A stretch of DNA of 64,000 nt from Streptomyces canus. GTDB lineage: Bacteria; Actinomycetota; Actinomycetes; Streptomycetales; Streptomycetaceae. Positions within the stretch are counted from its first letter, which is position 1, and the number at the start of each line of letters is the position of its first letter. Under the pieces are notes generated by a model. It was not told where the DNA came from, did no database searches, and saw only the letters and a list, made by a program, of their open reading frames with translations. Below are positions 60,762 through 64,000 of the stretch, piece after piece. The stretch covers positions 413,658 to 477,657 of the forward strand of contig NZ_KQ948660.1 in assembly GCF_001514145.1 (NCBI RefSeq), written 5' to 3'. Made by a program: the position numbers and the translations under genes.

Positions 60762-61295
60762 ATGACCGACACCACACACACCATCACCACCGACGAGCGC
60801 ACCGACCTGCTGGAGGCGCTGGCCCACAGCCGGCGCTTCCTGCGCTTCACGACCCGCGACCTCACCGACGAGCAGGCCGGGCAGCGGACCACCGCCAGCG
60901 AGCTGTGCCTGGGTGGCCTGATCAAACACGTCACGTCGGTGGAGCGGCACTGGGCGGACTTCATCCTCAACGGCCCCTCGGCCATGCCCGACTTCACCGC
61001 CATGACCGAGGCCGACTTCGCCCGGCGGGCCGACGAGTTCCGGATGCAGCCCGGCGAGACGCTGGCCGCTGTGCTGGCCGACTACGAGGAGACGGCCCGC
61101 AGGACCGACGAACTCGTGATGGCCCTGCCCGACCTGAACGCCGCCCACCCGCTGCCCGAGGCGCCCTGGAACGAGCCCGGGGCTCGATGGTCGGCCCGCA
61201 GGGTGCTGCTGCACATCGCCGCCGAGACCGCCCAGCACGCGGGCCACGCCGACATCATCCGCGAGTCCCTGGACGGCGCCAAGAGCATGGGCTGA
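60762..61295 (+). CDS. DinB family protein (DUF664 type)
   Basis: 177 residues. DinB-like four-helix bundle: LLEALAHSRRFLRFTTRDLTDEQAGQRTTASELCLGGLIKHVTSVERHWADF contains the first metal-ligand His, and VLLHIAAETAQHAGHADIIRESLDGA the H-x3-H pair. Bacillithiol/mycothiol-dependent S-transferases share this fold. Enzyme activity unknown; cytoplasmic. Starts 25 bp after the DUF397 stop. Confidence 0.88.
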   Translation: MTDTTHTITTDERTDLLEALAHSRRFLRFTTRDLTDEQAGQRTTASELCLGGLIKHVTSVERHWADFILNGPSAMPDFTAMTEADFARRADEFRMQPGETLAAVLADYEETARRTDELVMALPDLNAAHPLPEAPWNEPGARWSARRVLLHIAAETAQHAGHADIIRESLDGAKSMG

Positions 61296-61344
61296 GCGGT
61301 CCCGAAGCTCAAGCGTCCAGCTCCGAGCCCTCTTTGCAAGGAAT

Positions 61345-61375
61345 GGGTGGAGGGCCCCAACCTGCCCTCCCACCC
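61345..61375. terminator. Hairpin after the DinB gene
   Basis: gggtggaggg (61345-61354) pairs with ccctcccaccc (61365-61375) with one bulged C, about 50 bp after the dinB-like stop. A moderate-strength terminator. Confidence 0.55.
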
Positions 61376-61446
61376 CGCTTGTTGACGTGACGCGACCGGT
61401 TTGCCACGCACAGTCACGATCGTCTAGCGTGCCCGAATAACGAAAC

Positions 61447-61482
61447 AGCCCCCGCCAGGTGCGCCAAACACCTGCGGGGGCT
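61447..61482 (+). promoter_or_regulatory. Leader hairpin upstream of the winged-helix/zinc-ribbon gene
   Basis: agcccccgccaggtg (61447-61461) is inverted as cacctgcgggggct (61469-61482) with one bulged C and a 7-nt loop, 27 bp before the GTG start. A strong stem in the leader could work as an attenuator-like terminator or as a regulatory fold. I have seen this composition before similar genes in other Streptomyces, but cannot verify it here. Confidence 0.6.
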
Positions 61483-61509
61483 TGACCTACGAGATCTCAA
61501 GGGGATCCC

Positions 61510-62379
61510 GTGGCTGACGCCAATCTTAGTCCTGCCTCCGTGCCGACGCACGCGTCCCCGCACCCCATGGCGAACCCCGGGTACGGCAAACGCTCCGCCC
61601 CGGACCAACGCCCCCGTGCCGCGCACGACTTCGCCCACCTTCCACCCCGCGAAGCAGCCGTCGCCGCGTACGTCGACCGCCTTCCCGACGGCGCCGACAT
61701 CTCCGTAAAAACACTGGCCAAGCAGCTTCCGTACGGACAGTGCGCCCTCGGTACGGCCCTCAACCGCCTCCAACATGCAGGGCACTTGCGCCGGGGGCGT
61801 GAAAAGCTGGCCGCCGACTCGGGCAGTGCCCACTGGATCACCCGATCGTGGTGGTCCCGTACCGCACGCGACGACGACTGGTGGGCCGCCTTCACGCGGG
61901 GCGACGTACCGGAAGACACTCCGCCCCCACCCACCCGCTCCCGCGCCCACATCCTCCTCGCCGCCCTCGGCCGCGAAGTCCCCTCGCTGTCCCTCTCCGC
62001 CGCCGACTGCGCGGCCCTCGCCCCGCTGGTGACGGAGTGGTTCACCCGAGGGGCCACCGAGGAGGTCGTACGCCACGCCCTGACCAGCGGCCTGCCGATC
62101 CCGGTCCACCATCCGGCCGCCCTGCTCCGCCGCCGCCTGACCGACAAACTCCCACCGGAGCCCCCGCCTGCCCGACCACCCCGCCGAATCCTGGAGTGCG
62201 CGAAGTGCGGGGTACTGGGGCGTCCGGAGGCCCTGCCGGGGGGTGTGTGCAAGGGCTGCCGGGGCGAACACGGCACCGCACGCCCCACCACACTCCTGCC
62301 CGCCCCCGCGATCCACGCCCGCGCGGACGCGATCCGGGCCGCGATGTCCCGGAAACGAGAAGAGAGCATGCGCGCATGA
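61510..62379 (+). CDS. Winged-helix protein with C-terminal zinc ribbon (regulator-like)
   Basis: 289 residues from GTG 61510 (AAGGGG upstream). Winged-helix at about 40-105: LPPREAAVAAYVDRLPDGADISVKTLAKQL, CALGTALNRLQHAGHLRRGREKL. A tryptophan-rich link HWITRSWWSRTARDDDWWAAF follows, a helical middle (150-225), then a zinc ribbon ECAKCGVLGRPEALPGGVCKGCRGE (C-x2-C, C-x2-C). Not the helicase or sigma families. Probable DNA-binding regulator; its promoter region has a stable hairpin leader. Confidence 0.75.
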   Translation: MADANLSPASVPTHASPHPMANPGYGKRSAPDQRPRAAHDFAHLPPREAAVAAYVDRLPDGADISVKTLAKQLPYGQCALGTALNRLQHAGHLRRGREKLAADSGSAHWITRSWWSRTARDDDWWAAFTRGDVPEDTPPPPTRSRAHILLAALGREVPSLSLSAADCAALAPLVTEWFTRGATEEVVRHALTSGLPIPVHHPAALLRRRLTDKLPPEPPPARPPRRILECAKCGVLGRPEALPGGVCKGCRGEHGTARPTTLLPAPAIHARADAIRAAMSRKREESMRA

Positions 62380-62418
62380 CGAACTACCCACCTTCTGCCC
62401 TGTCGCTGCGACCAGCGC

Positions 62419-62441
62419 ACACACTCGCAGGTGTGTACAGT
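62419..62441 (+). promoter_or_regulatory. Dyad and -10 element of a leaderless Phd/RelE operon
   Basis: acacac (62419-62424) and gtgtgt (62431-62436) form a perfect 6-bp dyad with a 6-nt spacer. It overlaps the -10-like tacagt (62436-62441), after which transcription would begin at the A of ATG 62448, with no leader. A Phd antitoxin binding here would autoregulate the pair. Confidence 0.6.
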
Positions 62442-62447
62442 TTTTGC

Positions 62448-62723
62448 ATGGACACGTATCCCCTCGTAGAGGCCCGCAACCAGCTCGGTCAACTGGTCGG
62501 CCGTGTCCGGCACGGCCAGGAGCAGATCCTGATCACCGAATACGGCAAGCCCGCCGCCGCGCTCATCCCGATAAGCGAGCTCGAAGAGCTTCAGCGGCTG
62601 CGGGACGAGTCCGACATCGCTGAAGCGCGCGCTCGGCAGGCAGCGCCGACAGGCCCCTCGATGTCCCACGACGAGTTCATGGCACAGCTGGAGGAAGAGG
62701 ACCGCCAAGAGGCCGCTTCGTGA
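62448..62723 (+). CDS. Phd/YefM family antitoxin
   Basis: 91 residues from ATG 62448. VEARNQLGQLVGRVRHGQEQILITEYGKPAAALIPISELEELQ is the Phd fold's N-terminal DNA-binding half; the unstructured C-terminal part (SDIAEARARQAAPTGPSMSHDEFMAQLEEEDRQ) would wrap and block the toxin. Four-base overlap with the RelE-type gene. No ribosome site is visible before the ATG, in keeping with a leaderless message. Confidence 0.93.
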   Translation: MDTYPLVEARNQLGQLVGRVRHGQEQILITEYGKPAAALIPISELEELQRLRDESDIAEARARQAAPTGPSMSHDEFMAQLEEEDRQEAAS

Positions 62724-62971
62724 CCCACACAGTGGTGTGGGAGAACGCCGCCATGAACGAGTTCCGGCGACTCCGCGCCATCGACCCCGTCGGCGCCAAG
62801 GCAACGGCCGTGGCAGTACGCGCACTCGCCGACGAGCCCACCCCGGAGGCTGCCCGCCCTCTGGGCACCTCCGGCTTCTACCGCCTGCACGTGGGAACGT
62901 GGCGAGTGCTGTACCAGCCGGACGGCGAGACCGTCACCATCCACGTGCTGAAGGTCGGCCGCAGCACCTGA
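62720..62971 (+). CDS. RelE/ParE-type toxin
   Basis: 83 residues from GTG 62720. VVWENAAMNEFRRLRAIDPVGAKATAVAVRALADEPTPEAARPLGTSGFYRLHVGTWRVLYQPDGETVTIHVLKVGRS matches RelE/StbE: the Arg-rich end (YRLHVGTWRVLY and HVLKVGR) holds the residues for mRNA cleavage in ribosome-bound RelE. A functional mRNA interferase is likely because the fold motifs are intact. Coupled to the Phd gene. Confidence 0.92.
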   Translation: MTHTVVWENAAMNEFRRLRAIDPVGAKATAVAVRALADEPTPEAARPLGTSGFYRLHVGTWRVLYQPDGETVTIHVLKVGRST

Positions 62972-63002
62972 CCCGGGCCCCCGCGACAACCGGAGCCATC
63001 CC

Positions 63003-63572
63003 ATGAACCACGCCCAGCTCACCGCCCTAGGCCGCGCCCTCCGTCTCCTCGGCGAGCACGGTGAGTCGCTCACCGGTGACACCCCCGATGCCAAGCTGCA
63101 CGAAGTGAAGGCGGACATCAAGCGGGCCCTGGACCTCCTGGAGGACAGCGTCACCGCCGCCGCCCCCACCACCCGCTGCGCCGAGCACCCCAACGGACCG
63201 GTCGACGAGAACGCCCCCGACCTGTGCCTGCTGTGCGAGACCCGGCGCCGGGCGGCCCGCCGTGCCGAGATCAACGGGCCCGGCGCGCGCCCGAGGACCG
63301 CCGGCCCCACCCCCTCCAGGTACGGAGTGCGGGAGGACCGGCCCCAGCCCCAGCAGCGCTGGCTCCCGGAGCAGTGGACCGGCCAGGAGTGGCAGCTGTG
63401 CGGGACGCCGAGGCGGGACCGGCACGAGGCCGAGCTCTACATCAATGCCCAGCGCCGCGGCCCGCGCGCCGCGATGGCGTACCGGCTCGTGCACGAGTTC
63501 ACCGACTACGAGGTGCTGCGTGTGTGGGGCACCCCGGTCAAGGTGGACATCGAGCCGCTCGGCAATCTCTAG
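63003..63572 (+). CDS. Unknown protein with zinc-finger-like cysteine cluster
   Basis: 189 residues from ATG 63003. CAEHPNGPVDENAPDLCLLCETRRRAARRAE contains C-x2-H...C-x2-C, a possible zinc site, followed by a Pro/Arg linker. The C-terminal third (WLPEQWTGQEWQLCGTPRRD, AELYINAQRRGPRAAMAYRLVHEFTDYEVLRVWG) is alpha/beta. Looks phage or plasmid-like in architecture but is not recognised. It is 31 bp downstream of the RelE gene. Confidence 0.68.
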   Translation: MNHAQLTALGRALRLLGEHGESLTGDTPDAKLHEVKADIKRALDLLEDSVTAAAPTTRCAEHPNGPVDENAPDLCLLCETRRRAARRAEINGPGARPRTAGPTPSRYGVREDRPQPQQRWLPEQWTGQEWQLCGTPRRDRHEAELYINAQRRGPRAAMAYRLVHEFTDYEVLRVWGTPVKVDIEPLGNL

Positions 63573-63584
63573 CGCCCGAGAGAC

Positions 63585-64000
63585 CTACTTCAGCAGCGGG
63601 AGCGCCCGGAAGTCGTACGTCTCCCACAGCCGCCGGGACACCTCCTCCGGATACGGCCGCACCTCCGGCTCCGCATCCAGGACCTGGGTCAGCCGGCCGC
63701 CCGCCACGTCATACGCCGGCCATCCCGGATCCCCGGTCCGTGCGAACCCCGTCCAGGCCGCCTGGAAGCGCTCGGTCAGCGCCCTCGCCTCGTCCGGCAC
63801 CCCGCTCCCCGCGAACAGCAGATTCCCGAGGTCGGCCTCGTACGTGCCGAAGAGCAGCGGGATGTCCAGCCCGTGGCACGCTCCGAGTACGCCGCCGATC
63901 CCCGGTGCGGGCCAGGCCAGTTCGTAGAGGTGGGCGCGGCCGCCGCCGACGACCTGCGCCTCGGCCAGCCGCAGCGACGGCATGGCGAACAGCCAGTCCG
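63585..64000 (-). CDS. Type B carboxylesterase, C-terminal part (continues past window end)
   Basis: 138 residues; the frame is still open at base 64000 (DWLFAMPSLRLAEAQ), so the N-terminal domain with the Ser nucleophile lies outside. The catalytic His is in ACHGLDIPLLFGT, and FQAAWTGFARTGDPGWPAYD is the usual carboxylesterase C-terminal turn. Family members hydrolyse esters such as p-nitrobenzyl or para-substituted aryl esters. It is convergent with the unknown gene at 63003. Confidence 0.88.
   Translation of the reverse strand, partial: DWLFAMPSLRLAEAQVVGGGRAHLYELAWPAPGIGGVLGACHGLDIPLLFGTYEADLGNLLFAGSGVPDEARALTERFQAAWTGFARTGDPGWPAYDVAGGRLTQVLDAEPEVRPYPEEVSRRLWETYDFRALPLLK

Noticed and set aside
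1..64000. CRISPR array, rRNA, tRNA or intact insertion sequence
   Set aside because: No regularly spaced direct repeats, no rRNA or tRNA-like cloverleaf sequence, and no transposase with terminal inverted repeats were seen; the IS30-like HTH at 13654 is only a domain of a regulator.

Overview
The window is high-GC actinobacterial chromosome, almost certainly Streptomyces. Support for this comes from the third-position GC bias, frequent GTG/TTG starts, the futalosine menaquinone genes (mqnB-mqnD), a CebR-type operator before a secreted cellulase, DUF5753/DUF397 regulator pairs, ECF41 sigma factor, a two-gene XPB helicase locus and a HelR-like RNA polymerase ATPase. As far as I recall, the order serC ... 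mqnB-mqnD ... murR-murQ follows the conserved core of Streptomyces chromosomes. No rRNA, tRNA, CRISPR array or intact insertion sequence was seen.

Layout. 0-6.4 kb: the 3' end of serC, a Rpn/PD-(D/E)XK-like protein, an oxidoreductase divergent from its HxlR regulator, a peptidase E-like protein, an unknown protein, and a GH5-CBM2 endoglucanase under a perfect CebR-type palindrome. 6.4-15 kb: two DrrA/DrrB-type ABC exporters. One has a divergent TetR gene with a 16-bp inverted-repeat operator. The other forms an operon with a DUF4097 protein and faces a MarR-like regulator that carries an IS30-type helix-turn-helix. A surface-anchored beta-propeller-like protein and an SGNH hydrolase lie between them. 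15-26 kb: nucleotidyltransferase, Uma2 nuclease-like protein, maltokinase cap-like protein, DoxX plus ECF41 sigma factor, Tat amidase, aldo/keto reductase, RNA 2',3'-cyclic phosphodiesterase, a 29-residue membrane peptide gene, GNAT, MFS exporter with its MarR regulator, a ribbon-helix-helix protein and a purine permease.

26-36 kb: a CtpE-like P-type ATPase, two tandem secreted paralogues, and the most accessory-looking stretch. That stretch holds two tandem small acidic paralogues, a 1040-residue sacsin/Hsp90-like ATPase, a truncated FG-GAP gene abutting the C-terminal stub of a polymorphic-toxin-like protein, and an intact downstream gene likely to be its orphan immunity gene. 36-43 kb: DUF3027 protein, MFS transporter, DUF2771 lipoprotein, mqnB-mqnD, cold-shock protein and small membrane proteins. 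43-52 kb: the XPB partner protein, galU, XPB helicase and the HelR-like ATPase. 52-64 kb: CutC, a decayed MDMPI-family gene with a palindromic insertion, HD hydrolase, a MDMPI_N-GNAT fusion, DUF4031, murR-murQ with a dyad over the regulator start, RibD-like reductase, methyltransferase, DUF5753/DUF397 pair, DinB protein, a winged-helix/zinc-ribbon protein with a hairpin leader, a Phd/RelE toxin-antitoxin pair that looks leaderless, and the end of a type B carboxylesterase.

Most genes are housekeeping or transport functions in small units of one to three genes, often convergent with a few bases of overlap and often paired with a divergent regulator. The best candidates for new biology are the toxin/immunity remnant at 34.0-35.2 kb with the neighbouring unknown small pair and sacsin-like ATPase, the DUF4097 exporter operon with its GTTGC repeat array, and the separated XPB two-gene system.
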